From an uncultured Bacteroidales bacterium (GTDB taxonomy: Bacteria; Bacteroidota; Bacteroidia; Bacteroidales; UBA932), in NCBI GenBank assembly GCA_934680015.1, contig CAKUSP010000008.1, forward strand, positions 51,311 through 115,310: DNA of 64,000 nucleotides. The letters are read 5' to 3'. Shown piece after piece: positions 38,219 through 48,022 of this stretch (the stretch's first letter is position 1; every line of letters begins with the position of its first letter). The notes under the pieces were generated by a model. It ran no database searches and was not told the origin of the DNA. It saw only the letters and a program-made list of their open reading frames with translations. The translations under genes and the position numbers were made by a program.

Positions 38219-39496
38219 ATGATTAGAAAATTTATATTATTTGTGGCCTCGATTGCCGTATCCTGTATAAGTATATACGCTCGCGAAGATGTTCATGTGC
38301 TTTTAAAAGAGGATGTTACCAGGAGTATGAATCTGCATCATAATTATGAGGCTCCATTAAAAATAGTAGAAACGCCAGCTCCGCGAGGTTACAAGCCTTT
38401 TTATATCAGTCATTATGGAAGGCATGGAAGTCGTTATCACTGGACTATTCAGCATCTTGACAGAGGACTTTCTTTACTGGATTCCTTATATGCACATAAT
38501 CTTTTAACAGATGAAGGTAAATCAGTTAGGGAGGATTTGCTTACTATTAAGGAAGCCCATATAGGACAGGTTGGGTATCTTACGCATAAAGGGGCATTGC
38601 AGCATCAAGGCATTGCGCATCGGTTGTATGAGCGCTATCCCACTGTTTTCAATTCTAAAAGCCGGGGCGAGGTATATGCAGTAGCAACAACAGCGCAGCG
38701 TTGTATTCAAAGCATGGCCAATTTTTGTGTTCAACTCGCGAGGGAGAATCCAGACCTTCAATTTACTATGGATGCTGGTGAACGATTTGCCGATTACTTG
38801 AGCAATACTTCAGGATTAAAATATCAAGGTGATAGCAGGGTGGATTTTATATTGGATTCGTTGTTAAAAGCAGACCTGAATCCAGATCGTATAATGCGGG
38901 AATGGGTAAGTGATGAGAGTGCTTGCGAAAAATATATAAAAAATCCGCGCAAATTCATATATTATGTGTTTTGGGCCGGAGGTATTGGCCAATGCCTTGA
39001 TATTGAAGATCCTTATATCTACCGTCACTTTACAGATGATGAGATATATGCTCTATGGGAGTATAACGATGCTTATTATTACAGCAGCATGTGTGGAACC
39101 ATTGAAAATGGAAGAAATAGAGATTTGATAGGGAAGCGTATATTGGCCGATATAGTATCTAAAGCAGATGAAGCTATCGATGAAAAAAGTGAGCGCAGTG
39201 CTGATCTGCGATTTGGTCATGATTCGGCTTTGAGTCCTCTTATGAGTCTTTTAAGAGTCGATGGACTGGAGAAAGAACATAGCGTGGCAGATGCCGCAAA
39301 GGTTTGGTATGGATTTGAGGGTATGCCTATGGCTTCGAATCTTCAGCTTGTTTTTTATAAAAACAGGAAGAATGATGTATTGGTAAAGATGTTCTTTAAT
39401 GAAAAAGAAATAAATATTCCTTCACTTGGCTCTGAAAACGGACCGTATTATAGATGGACGGATCTAAGAGAATACTTCATGGGACTTATGAATTAA
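38219..39496 (+). CDS. Secreted histidine-type acid phosphatase
   Basis: The 425-residue protein has a signal peptide (FILFVASIAVSCISIYA) and the histidine phosphatase core GRHGSR (residues 67-72, with catalytic H69). The proton-donor region reads FGHDSALSP near residue 333, the HD form of histidine acid phosphatases rather than the HAE form of MINPP enzymes. Periplasmic phosphate release from organic phosphates, perhaps including phytate, is the likely role; the substrate is inferred only from the family. The antiporter gene lies 7 bases downstream. Confidence 0.88.
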   Translation: MIRKFILFVASIAVSCISIYAREDVHVLLKEDVTRSMNLHHNYEAPLKIVETPAPRGYKPFYISHYGRHGSRYHWTIQHLDRGLSLLDSLYAHNLLTDEGKSVREDLLTIKEAHIGQVGYLTHKGALQHQGIAHRLYERYPTVFNSKSRGEVYAVATTAQRCIQSMANFCVQLARENPDLQFTMDAGERFADYLSNTSGLKYQGDSRVDFILDSLLKADLNPDRIMREWVSDESACEKYIKNPRKFIYYVFWAGGIGQCLDIEDPYIYRHFTDDEIYALWEYNDAYYYSSMCGTIENGRNRDLIGKRILADIVSKADEAIDEKSERSADLRFGHDSALSPLMSLLRVDGLEKEHSVADAAKVWYGFEGMPMASNLQLVFYKNRKNDVLVKMFFNEKEINIPSLGSENGPYYRWTDLREYFMGLMN

Positions 39497-39503
39497 AAGG
39501 TTT

Positions 39504-41129
39504 ATGTCGCTTTATCTTTTTGTATTCGCTATAGTAGTGATACTATGCGTACTATTAAATAAGTTATCCGGAAAATTAGGTGTCCCTGTGCTTTTATTCT
39601 TTCTGATGTTGGGAGTACTTTTTGGAATAAAGGATGCAGAATTCGCTGATAGAAATTCTTGGCTAGTAGGGGATATAAGCACGATAGCTTTGATTTTCAT
39701 TATGTTTTATGGTGGATATGGAACTAGATGGAAGTCAGCTAAGCCTATAGTTTGTGAGGCATCATTGTTAGCCACTTTAGGAGTAGCTTTAACAGCAGGT
39801 TTTTTAGGCTTGTTCTGTCATTTTTGTCTTAAATGGGGATGGGTGGAAAGTTTCTTGATGGGTTCTGTAATAAGTTCTACTGATGCTGCGTCGGTATTTT
39901 CTATTCTAAGAACGAGGAAAACAGGTTTAAAAAATAATACTGCTCCGCTTATAGAAATGGAGAGCGGCTCGAATGACCCTATGTCTTATATGCTTACTAC
40001 TATAATGCTATCAATGCTTGCCGGGACTATATCTGCGTCATCGATAGTATGGGATGTGGTAGCTCAACTTCTCTTCGGTGTAGGAGGCGGATTAGCTATT
40101 GCTTATGTTTCAAAGGTTTCCCTTAAGAAATTTCATTTTCGTAATGACCATTTCGATCTTCTGCTTTTCGTCTCTATAGCGATTCTATCGTACACAATTC
40201 CATCATTGATAGGTGGTAATGGTTTTCTCAGTGCATATATAGTGGGTATCTTCCTTGGTAATACGGATTATCCTGGGAAAAAGTCTCTTGTGGTTTTTTT
40301 TGATGCTGTAACGAATTTGATGCAGATTATCATATTCTTTTTACTAGGTATGCTCGCCGTGCCATCTGCGCTATTGAAGTCTCTTTTACCTGCAGTGTTG
40401 ATATTTATCTTCTTAACACTAGTTGCAAGGCCTTTGGCAGTGGGCTGCGTGTTGTCGCCATTTAAGAAATATCCTTTAAATCAAATGGGACTTATTTCTT
40501 TTGTGGGTCTTCGAGGAGCGGCATCAATCGTATTTGCCATTATGGTCTTGAATTCCGGTCATGCTCTAAATCATGATATTTTTAGTATAGTTTTCTGCAT
40601 TGTGCTGATATCTATAGCTTTACAGGGATCTCTTATCCCTTATGTGGCGAGACTTACGCATATGACAGATTCTTCATCTAATGTTATGACCACATTTAGT
40701 GATTTTGAGGAAAATGATGATATGTCGTTAGGAAGTATAACGATTTCTTCACCAAGCACATGGAGAAATAAAACCGTACGCGAACTTTCTCTTCCACATG
40801 ATTGCTTGATAGTGATGGTTATAAGAGGCGATAAGAGGATCGTCCCAGATGGTGAGACCATTCTTTCTGAGGGGGATGAGGTTATTTTATGCACAAAAGC
40901 ATATAAGGATAAAGAGACGGAAAACCTTGCGTATAAAAAAGTCCCGGAAAAATGGGTAGGCTCACAAGTGAAGGATTTCCCCAATGAAAAGGATAGTCTT
41001 TTAGTGTTGATTCAAAGGGGCGAACAGCGTATCATACCGAATGGTGACACTATCTTGCAAGAAGGTGACACTATGGTTACACTGAATCGAACACATTCCT
41101 CTAAATCAAACTCTGCAACAGTCAGATAA
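39504..41129 (+). CDS. K+(Na+)/H+ antiporter of the NhaP2/CvrA type
   Basis: The 541-residue protein has about twelve membrane helices in the first 390 residues with the CPA1 motifs SSTDAASVF and MESGSNDPM that form the ion site. Two TrkA-C (RCK_C) regulatory domains follow, at about 411-470 and 480-535. This layout is typical of K+/H+ antiporters of the NhaP2 group used for potassium and pH homeostasis. The gene ends 6 bases from the end of the convergent reductase gene. Confidence 0.9.
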   Translation: MSLYLFVFAIVVILCVLLNKLSGKLGVPVLLFFLMLGVLFGIKDAEFADRNSWLVGDISTIALIFIMFYGGYGTRWKSAKPIVCEASLLATLGVALTAGFLGLFCHFCLKWGWVESFLMGSVISSTDAASVFSILRTRKTGLKNNTAPLIEMESGSNDPMSYMLTTIMLSMLAGTISASSIVWDVVAQLLFGVGGGLAIAYVSKVSLKKFHFRNDHFDLLLFVSIAILSYTIPSLIGGNGFLSAYIVGIFLGNTDYPGKKSLVVFFDAVTNLMQIIIFFLLGMLAVPSALLKSLLPAVLIFIFLTLVARPLAVGCVLSPFKKYPLNQMGLISFVGLRGAASIVFAIMVLNSGHALNHDIFSIVFCIVLISIALQGSLIPYVARLTHMTDSSSNVMTTFSDFEENDDMSLGSITISSPSTWRNKTVRELSLPHDCLIVMVIRGDKRIVPDGETILSEGDEVILCTKAYKDKETENLAYKKVPEKWVGSQVKDFPNEKDSLLVLIQRGEQRIIPNGDTILQEGDTMVTLNRTHSSKSNSATVR

Positions 41130-41135
41130 TCTCGA

Positions 41136-42500
41136 TTAATTTTGTTTCAATTCTTCTACGAATCTGTTGATTTTTCGCATTTCCGCTGGGATTGGAATCC
41201 TCTGAGGACAATGAGGTACGCATTTCCCACAGGCTATGCAATGATCAGCCTGGCGGAGTTTTGGTACACTTCTATCGTAGCCTATTAAGAAAGCTCGTCT
41301 TTCTCGTTTATAATCAGAGTCTTGTGGACCTTTGTTCGGGAAATTACCTTCTCGTATGCATTTGTTATAGTGCGAGAATATGGCAGGAATATCTAGCCCA
41401 TAAGGACAAGGCATGCAATAGTTACATTCATTGCAAGGAATTGTCTTAAGATTTACTATGTCTTGGGCTATTCCCATAAGGAATCGGTGTTCTTCTTCGC
41501 TTATGGGGCGAAGAGGTGAGAATGTGCCAATATTGTCTTTCAAATGCTCCATGTAAGTCATACCACTCAATACACAAAGTACCCCTTCTGGAGTGCCGGC
41601 GAAACGGAAAGCCCAATTAGCCACGCTTTTCTCCGGAGCTTTTTCTTTTAACTCATTTGCAATATGCTCCGGAACTTTTGCTAGACGCCCCCCTAAGAGC
41701 GGTTCCATGACTATAACTGGTATGCTTCGTTTATGAAGTTCATTGTAAAGGTATTTAGAGTTAGTATTCTTAGGATTTATATCTGAGGCTAGCTCCCATT
41801 CCAGATAATTCATTTCTATTTGCACAAAGTCCCAGTGATATTTTCCTTCATCGTGCCATTTGAGAGCTTGCTCGAATACTTGTATATCTCCATGATATGA
41901 GAACCCCAGATTTCTAATGCGTCCCCTCTGCTTTTGATCTACTAGATAATCTAAAATGCCATTATCTATGTAACGGCTGCGGAATTCTTCCATTCCTGAG
42001 CCTGTCCCTATGGCATGTAGGAGTAAGTAGTCGATATAGTCGGTCTGAAGTTCTCGAAATGAATTTTCAAACATTTCGATGGATTCCGCTCTACTCCATG
42101 TTTCGGGCGAAAAATTAGATAGTTTAGTAGCTATAAAGTATTTCGAACGATCATATTTTTTAAGAGCTATCCCAGTGGCTCTTTCGGATAAGCCTTTACA
42201 ATATGCTGGAGAAGTATCGAAATAGTTGACACCATGTTCTATGGCATAATCAACTAGATGATTTACCATTTCTTGGTCGATATCAGAATCTTGACCTTCC
42301 CCAATTGTTGGAAGACGCATCATACCATAGCCTAGAAGAGATACTTTATCTAGAGTAGCAGGATTGACCCTAAATGTCATTTCTCCACCATCGTTACCAT
42401 TTTCTTCTACGCGTCGCTCTTTGCAACTAATTAGAGATGAGGCCAATATGCTTGTACTTGCCAATTTGAGAAATTCTCGTCTATTTATATCGTGAGACAT
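41136..42500 (-). CDS. Exported aldo/keto reductase with C-terminal ferredoxin domain
   Basis: I start at ATG 42500 (454 residues) because the product then begins with a twin-arginine signal NRREFLKLAS and a lipobox LISC with C26; the open frame runs further upstream to 42617. The middle is an aldo/keto reductase (YFDTSPAYCKG with the catalytic-type Tyr, ATKLSNF, LLHAIG). The last 110 residues carry two cysteine clusters, CNECNYCMPCP and CIACGKCVPHCP, fitting [4Fe-4S] sites. It is the last gene of the long minus-strand run and lies just after a membrane iron-sulfur protein that may feed it electrons. Confidence 0.85.
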   Translation of the reverse strand: MSHDINRREFLKLASTSILASSLISCKERRVEENGNDGGEMTFRVNPATLDKVSLLGYGMMRLPTIGEGQDSDIDQEMVNHLVDYAIEHGVNYFDTSPAYCKGLSERATGIALKKYDRSKYFIATKLSNFSPETWSRAESIEMFENSFRELQTDYIDYLLLHAIGTGSGMEEFRSRYIDNGILDYLVDQKQRGRIRNLGFSYHGDIQVFEQALKWHDEGKYHWDFVQIEMNYLEWELASDINPKNTNSKYLYNELHKRSIPVIVMEPLLGGRLAKVPEHIANELKEKAPEKSVANWAFRFAGTPEGVLCVLSGMTYMEHLKDNIGTFSPLRPISEEEHRFLMGIAQDIVNLKTIPCNECNYCMPCPYGLDIPAIFSHYNKCIREGNFPNKGPQDSDYKRERRAFLIGYDRSVPKLRQADHCIACGKCVPHCPQRIPIPAEMRKINRFVEELKQN

Positions 42501-42537
42501 CGTTATGGGATGTTTAGAAGTTGTTTTGAAATGGTTC

Positions 42538-44022
42538 TTATATGATTCTATGAACTTCATTGCCTTCAATATATATGGCACTGAAAGGTCTTGCAGGACA
42601 CAAGTATTCGCAGGCACCGCATCCGATACAAATTTCTGTGTTTATAGCAGGAACTCGTGGCGATTTAGGATCATCTGGAATTAACCTAACCATTTTAATG
42701 GCTCCTGATGGACAGTGTCTGGCGCAACTTCCACAGTGTACTCCATCTCTCACTGGCAGACAATTATCTTTAATCCATACAGCATGTCCTATCTGAGTGG
42801 AGGATTTAACATCTCTGCTGATAGGTTTTATAGCTCCTGATGGACATACTTCGCTACATTTAGTGCATTCTGGTCTGCAAAAGCCTCTTTCATACGATAG
42901 GGTAGGTTGCATCAAGTGGTTTAGTGACGAAGAGGGCCTAAGTACATCGTTAGGGCAGACACTAACACATAGTCCACAACTGGTGCAGTGACTATACATG
43001 TTTTTTAATGAAAGCGAGCCAGGAGCGGATATAGGAGTGTGTCTTACAGGTACTTTCTTTTTTTCAATGATTGCCAATCCTCCATCGATTTTCTTTTTCT
43101 GTTGAGCTCTTGCTACGCTTCCCACTAGTAGTGTACTCCCTATTAGAAATGCCCTTCTGGATTTATCTGTAGTGGATGTCTTTCTTTTGTAGTTATGAGA
43201 AAAGGAAATGGCTTTTTTAGAACAATTGTCTATACAATCGGCGCACACTACGCATCTGGTATAATCTATCTTGTGAGCCTTTATATCTATGCAAGAAACT
43301 TTACATTTTTTAGCACACACTCCACAGTTTACGCATTTATCCTTGTCTATATGTATTTTAAACCATGCCTTATTGGCAAAGAAGCTAAGAATGGTCCCTA
43401 CTGGGCAGATGGTATTACAGTACGCTCTCCCATTTTTCCATGACAGGAAGGTGATGATGATAAAAGTAAGTAAAGCTATTATAAATGTCGGTAGGCTTTT
43501 TATCCATACATCTTTGGAATAGAATGTATATGAGTCGAACCGCTCGCTTGTATATGCGAAAAAATTATTGAGAAACAGGTATATAGGGGAGAAAAGATTC
43601 TGAACGATACGCCCATACGCACTATAAGGAGCAAGGAGCGAAAAGACTGAGCCTAAGCCAAGGACTATAGCCACTATGAAAAATAGAAGAATCAGATATC
43701 TTGCGATTTTGTGTGCCGGTTTGTATCGAAAACGCATTTTTTTACGTAATCCACTTATGTGGGATACTCCATCCTGAAAAACTCCTAGCGGGCATATTAT
43801 GGAGCAGTAGATGCGTCCCATAGTTAGTGTAAGTATCAATATGACGGCTATTACGACTATGTTAGCACTTAGTATTGCTGGAAGGAATTGAAGCTTGGCC
43901 ATCCATCCTAGATAGGCGTGTATACTACCAGTGAAGTCTAAAAACAACAGGGTTATGAACGCAAAAAAAATGGCGGCCATAATGGTTCTAAACTTACGTA
44001 ATGTATTGATATGCGCTTTCAT
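42538..44022 (-). CDS. Membrane iron-sulfur protein, NapH-like joined to NapG-like
   Basis: The 494-residue protein has about five N-terminal membrane helices with CSIICPLGVFQD and CNTICPVGTILS motifs, as in NapH/CcoG-type proteins. A cytoplasmic-type ferredoxin pair follows (CVNCGVCAKKC and CVVCADCIDNC). Near residue 285 there is a twin-arginine-like segment (SRRAFLIGSTLLVGSVARAQ), after which come several more [4Fe-4S] motifs (CTSCGLCVSVCP, CTKCSEVCP, CGSCARHCP, CIGCGACEYLCP). This suggests electron transfer from the cytoplasm or quinols across the membrane. The stop is 37 bases from the reductase start. Confidence 0.85.
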   Translation of the reverse strand: MKAHINTLRKFRTIMAAIFFAFITLLFLDFTGSIHAYLGWMAKLQFLPAILSANIVVIAVILILTLTMGRIYCSIICPLGVFQDGVSHISGLRKKMRFRYKPAHKIARYLILLFFIVAIVLGLGSVFSLLAPYSAYGRIVQNLFSPIYLFLNNFFAYTSERFDSYTFYSKDVWIKSLPTFIIALLTFIIITFLSWKNGRAYCNTICPVGTILSFFANKAWFKIHIDKDKCVNCGVCAKKCKVSCIDIKAHKIDYTRCVVCADCIDNCSKKAISFSHNYKRKTSTTDKSRRAFLIGSTLLVGSVARAQQKKKIDGGLAIIEKKKVPVRHTPISAPGSLSLKNMYSHCTSCGLCVSVCPNDVLRPSSSLNHLMQPTLSYERGFCRPECTKCSEVCPSGAIKPISRDVKSSTQIGHAVWIKDNCLPVRDGVHCGSCARHCPSGAIKMVRLIPDDPKSPRVPAINTEICIGCGACEYLCPARPFSAIYIEGNEVHRII

Positions 44023-44037
44023 TAGTATTATCTTTAA

Positions 44038-44847
44038 TTATTCTTTACCAAGCATAAAGAGGGCATCTTCCATAGAAATGGCTTGTGAAATATCGTACCC
44101 GCCGTTACCTGTTCTACGAAGTGAACTTAAAAAAGCGCCGCTTCCAAGCGCCTCCCCCAAATCCCTTGCGAGAGCCCTGATATAAGTCCCTTTTGAACAA
44201 TCCACTTTAATAATGGCTGTTGGTAGATCCTCTCCAGAAATATCCGCTACTCTTATTCGTCCTTTTCCGTCATCCGAGCCACATATTATAGGCCTTTCCA
44301 ACCAGTCAAGTAACTGTAAATCATAAATATTGATGCGGTTAGCTTGAAGGATGCCAGTATCCTCCACAGAAAGTCCTTTTTTATACATTGCTCGTGCGAG
44401 TTCATAGACGCGTACTCCATCCACGCTTTTCGCGCTGAAAAGAGGCGCTATCTGATCTTGTTCCCCGATAAAAGAGGGCAGTATTTTTTCAAGAGCATTT
44501 CGCGACACCCCATCCAGTGGAAATCTTGCGGAAATCTCCTTTTCCAAATCATACGATGCCGTCGTAGCCCCGAAACTGACTCCAGCCACATAGCGCTTAG
44601 CAGATTTCTGAAGTTCTTCTGCTTTTTTCGTGGCAGGACCTATGCATACAAGCAATATACCGGTAGCGAGTGGGTCAAGTGTCCCAGCATGCCCTACTTT
44701 AAGGCTTTTCTTCCCGAAATGTCTGCATGCCGCCCATTTGAGTTTGCGAAGCACATCAGCGGAAGTCCACCGGTAGGGTTTGTCTATCGGTAGGACTATT
44801 CCGTCTGGGTAATCTTCGATGCTATTTGAGAACGGGTATCTTTTCAA
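44038..44847 (-). CDS. truB: tRNA pseudouridine-55 synthase
   Basis: TruB makes pseudouridine 55 in the T-loop of tRNAs. The catalytic aspartate is D58 in VGHAGTLDPLATG. Other family blocks (IDKPYRWTS, GSFLSSLRRTGNG-like C-terminal part) are present. Length is 269 residues. The start overlaps the rpiB 3' end by 26 bases. The iron-sulfur gene follows after 15 bases. Confidence 0.95.
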   Translation of the reverse strand: MKRYPFSNSIEDYPDGIVLPIDKPYRWTSADVLRKLKWAACRHFGKKSLKVGHAGTLDPLATGILLVCIGPATKKAEELQKSAKRYVAGVSFGATTASYDLEKEISARFPLDGVSRNALEKILPSFIGEQDQIAPLFSAKSVDGVRVYELARAMYKKGLSVEDTGILQANRINIYDLQLLDWLERPIICGSDDGKGRIRVADISGEDLPTAIIKVDCSKGTYIRALARDLGEALGSGAFLSSLRRTGNGGYDISQAISMEDALFMLGKE

Positions 44848-45259
44848 TTCTTCTTAAATGTCTTCCGCCTTCGAAAGTACTATCCATCCATGCGTCCACC
44901 ACTGCACTTGCCATGCGATAGGAGATGAAACGCGCTGGGAGAACGAGCACATTGGCATTATTATGTTGTCTGACGAGTCTGCCTATTTCTGTATTCCACG
45001 CGAGTCCGGCACGGATTATCGGGTGGTGATTTAAGGTCATGGCCATGCCATTTCCAGTTCCACAGAGGGCGATTCCTTCCTCCACTTCGCCATTCTCTAT
45101 TCCTCTTGCCAATTTGTGCGCAAAGTCACAGTAATCGCAACTTTCCGGGCTAAAAGTACCATAATCAACTACTTCAAGCCCACGTTTTTTTAATTTTCCG
45201 ATAAGTTTGGCTTTGTATTCAAGCCCAGCGTGATCGCTGCAAATCCCTATCTTTTTCAT
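44822..45259 (-). CDS. rpiB: Ribose-5-phosphate isomerase B
   Basis: RpiB interconverts ribose 5-phosphate and ribulose 5-phosphate. The 145-residue protein contains SDHAGLEYK, the catalytic cysteine region LCGTGNG (C66) and RQHNNANVL. It overlaps gltX by 4 bases and truB by 26. Confidence 0.95.
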   Translation of the reverse strand: MKKIGICSDHAGLEYKAKLIGKLKKRGLEVVDYGTFSPESCDYCDFAHKLARGIENGEVEEGIALCGTGNGMAMTLNHHPIIRAGLAWNTEIGRLVRQHNNANVLVLPARFISYRMASAVVDAWMDSTFEGGRHLRRIEKIPVLK

Positions 45260-46770
45260 GCCAAATGATTTTTAAGTTCGTGTACTCTACGGACAGCTTC
45301 GTTGTGTCCTATACAGGAGATGATTTCGTGTATGCCAAGTCCGCTGCCACTTCCAGTAAGTCCGAGTCTAATGCAGTTCATTACCTTGCCCATAGGCCAT
45401 TCGCGTGCACGGATGAAGTCTTCCAGATCTTCTCCGCTTTCTATGGCCTGACATGCCATGCCGTAATTTTCGGCTGTGCCGAATTTGCGAAGGTCTTTCT
45501 CTGAATATTCGATTGGCGCTATAAACAGGTAAGGTGCTATGGTCCAGAAGTCTGCTACGAAAGTAGCTCTATCCTTGATAAGACCTACCACTTTAATGAC
45601 ATAGTCGCGTTCTGCCTTTACATTGTGCTCGTTTAGGATTGGCATATAAAGATCTGCCAATTCCTCATCGCTTTTCATGCGGAGGTACTCTTTATTGTAC
45701 CATTTGGCCTTATCTGGGTTGAATTTAGCACCACTTTTACTTACTTTGTCAAGAGAAAAATCGTTTATAAGCTCTTGCATTGTAAAAATCTCCTGATCTG
45801 TTCCAGGGTTCCATCCTAGCATGGCGAGCATATTCACAAAGGCTTCAGGAAAATATCCATCTTCGCGGTAGCCATGATAAACTTCGCCAGAGGAATTGGT
45901 CCACTTGAGAGGGAATACTGGGAATCCCATTTTATCCCCGTCGCGCTTAGATAGCTTTCCGTTGCCCACAGGCTTAAGAAGAAGCGGAAGATGTGCAAAG
46001 CGTGGCATGGTATCGCTCCATCCGAATGCTTCGTAAAGCAGGTAATGAAGGGGTAGAGACGGTAACCATTCTTCACCACGGATAACTTCTGTAATCTCCA
46101 TGAGGTGGTCATCTACGATATTTGCAAGGTGATAGGTAGGGAGCTCATCGGCACGTTTCCAGAGCACTTTGTCGTCTAAAGTCGATGAGTTTACTTCTAC
46201 ATGTCCGCGGATGAGATCATCCATCTCTACCATGCGGTTTACCGGCATCTTGAAGCGGATAGTCCAGTCGGTAGTATTTTCAAGGAGTCGTCTGACTTCA
46301 TCCTCTGGAAGGGATAGCGAATTTCGTAAGCCCATACGAGTCTCATGGTTGTATATGAAAGTCTTTCCTTGCGCTTCAGCTTCGCTACGAAGTCTATTTA
46401 ACTCCTCTGAAGAATCGAAAGCGTAATAAGCCCATCCAGCGTTGACCAGTTGTTCTGCATATTTTCTGTATATACCACGGCGTTGTGATTGTCTATATGG
46501 AGCGTGTGGGTGACGCTCCGATGGGGTCTCAACTACATTCCCGTTCTCATCTACTCCTTCATCGGCTATAATACCGCACCAATTCAGTGCTTCTATAATG
46601 TATTTTTCTGCTCCAGGGACGAAGCGTGCCGAATCTGTATCTTCAATACGGATGATGAAATCGCCTCCGTGCTGCTTGGCATAGAGATAATTATAAAGTG
46701 CTGTGCGCACGCCACCCATATGAAGTGGCCCTGTTGGGGATGGCGCAAATCTTACTCTTGTTTTTCTCAT
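45256..46770 (-). CDS. gltX: Glutamyl-tRNA synthetase
   Basis: This class I synthetase charges tRNA with glutamate. The HIGH box reads PTGPLHMGG at about 12-20 and the KMSKS box reads KLSKRDG near residue 270. Length is 504 residues, and the C-terminal half is the anticodon-binding cage of bacterial GluRS. It overlaps the ftsZ stop by 4 bases, an unusual extension of the division gene run into translation genes. Confidence 0.95.
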   Translation of the reverse strand: MRKTRVRFAPSPTGPLHMGGVRTALYNYLYAKQHGGDFIIRIEDTDSARFVPGAEKYIIEALNWCGIIADEGVDENGNVVETPSERHPHAPYRQSQRRGIYRKYAEQLVNAGWAYYAFDSSEELNRLRSEAEAQGKTFIYNHETRMGLRNSLSLPEDEVRRLLENTTDWTIRFKMPVNRMVEMDDLIRGHVEVNSSTLDDKVLWKRADELPTYHLANIVDDHLMEITEVIRGEEWLPSLPLHYLLYEAFGWSDTMPRFAHLPLLLKPVGNGKLSKRDGDKMGFPVFPLKWTNSSGEVYHGYREDGYFPEAFVNMLAMLGWNPGTDQEIFTMQELINDFSLDKVSKSGAKFNPDKAKWYNKEYLRMKSDEELADLYMPILNEHNVKAERDYVIKVVGLIKDRATFVADFWTIAPYLFIAPIEYSEKDLRKFGTAENYGMACQAIESGEDLEDFIRAREWPMGKVMNCIRLGLTGSGSGLGIHEIISCIGHNEAVRRVHELKNHLA

Positions 46771-48008
46771 TTTTGTATTCTTCTAATTGCTGGTATTGTT
46801 TCCAACTCTCTAAGCTCGGTTTCCTGAACCGAAAGCATTGCTGGTTTTTGGTCTGGATTGAATTTTATCTTTGATTTATTTTCCGTGGTATTGAACCCTA
46901 TATGTGTGTTCCATAGTGAGTCCTTAGAATAATCGTCGAGCTTTAGAAGAGAATCCTCAGGGATAGTATCTTCATCTTTACTGATATAGAATATGTCTCC
47001 TTTGTCGATTTCAGCTCCTAGTAGATTAGTGAAGTCAAATCCCGTTGCTATAGCGGTTAACTTAATAGTATCACCGAAATCGGGGGATTCATCGAAGGTG
47101 ATCCCGTATTTGAAGTTATTAGCTTTACCAGTGTAGGATGAGATTTTGTTGTTAAGCTCTTTTTGCTCGTTCATTCTAAGACCTTTCTCATTTTTACCTA
47201 CAGTAATATTGATTAATAGATTTTTCGCCGTATCAAGCTTAAAGTCATTAAGAAGAGGGGATTCGAAAGTGTTTTTAACTGCTTCGGCCAAGCGGTTCTC
47301 TCCACTTCCGATACCGCATCCCATAAGAGCTAAACCACTTCCCCTCATCATATTCTGTATATCTTTGAAATCGATATTGATATAACCACGTGTTTTTATG
47401 AGTTCGACGATGCCCTTTACGGCAGTGGCTAATACCTCATCTACTTTAGGGAAAGCGTCTTGTATGAGTTCACCGCCATAAACTTTATATAGATTTTCAT
47501 TCTTTATAACTATCAGGCTATCTACATTCTTTGCCAATTCATGAATGCCTTCTATTGATTTTGCAAGTTTCTCTTTGCCTTCATGCTCAAATGGAATGGT
47601 GACTACACCCACCGTTAGAAGACCTTTGTCCTTTGCCATCTTTGCAATAACAGGAGTAGCTCCGGTTCCTGTTCCTCCGCCCATACCTGCGGTGATGAAC
47701 ACCATCTGTGTATTTCCACTGAGGAGCTTCTCTTTTATCTGGTCTTGATATTCGAGGGCGGCATTACGCCCTTCACTTGGATTAGTTCCAGCTCCAAGTT
47801 CTCCTATAGAGATTTTAACAGGAACTTTACATGCTTCAAGCGCTTGCTTATCTGTGTTGCATACTATAAAACTACAACCCTGTATATTCTCTCTATACAT
47901 GTAATCGACTGCGTTGCAGCCACCGCCACCCACACCGATAACTTTTATTATCTCATCGGAGGAGACCCAATCGGTGGGAACAGGCATGTCTATATTATTG
48001 TTTTCCAT
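46767..48008 (-). CDS. ftsZ: Cell division GTPase FtsZ
   Basis: FtsZ polymerises into the division ring. The nucleotide loop [10 protein letters not shown] (about 25-34) and tubulin signature [10 protein letters not shown] (108-117) are present. After the GTPase core (to about 330) a linker leads to the C-terminal peptide ending IPAIRRIQK, which binds FtsA. Length is 413 residues. It lies 14 bases downstream of ftsA. Confidence 0.97.
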   Translation of the reverse strand: MENNNIDMPVPTDWVSSDEIIKVIGVGGGGCNAVDYMYRENIQGCSFIVCNTDKQALEACKVPVKISIGELGAGTNPSEGRNAALEYQDQIKEKLLSGNTQMVFITAGMGGGTGTGATPVIAKMAKDKGLLTVGVVTIPFEHEGKEKLAKSIEGIHELAKNVDSLIVIKNENLYKVYGGELIQDAFPKVDEVLATAVKGIVELIKTRGYINIDFKDIQNMMRGSGLALMGCGIGSGENRLAEAVKNTFESPLLNDFKLDTAKNLLINITVGKNEKGLRMNEQKELNNKISSYTGKANNFKYGITFDESPDFGDTIKLTAIATGFDFTNLLGAEIDKGDIFYISKDEDTIPEDSLLKLDDYSKDSLWNTHIGFNTTENKSKIKFNPDQKPAMLSVQETELRELETIPAIRRIQK

Positions 48009-48022
48009 TATATTATAGTTTT

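Noticed and set aside
42501-42617. Longer start of the aldo/keto reductase, reading into the iron-sulfur gene
   Set aside because: The extension would bury the Tat signal and lipobox inside the protein and overlap the upstream gene by 80 bases; ATG 42500 is the better start.
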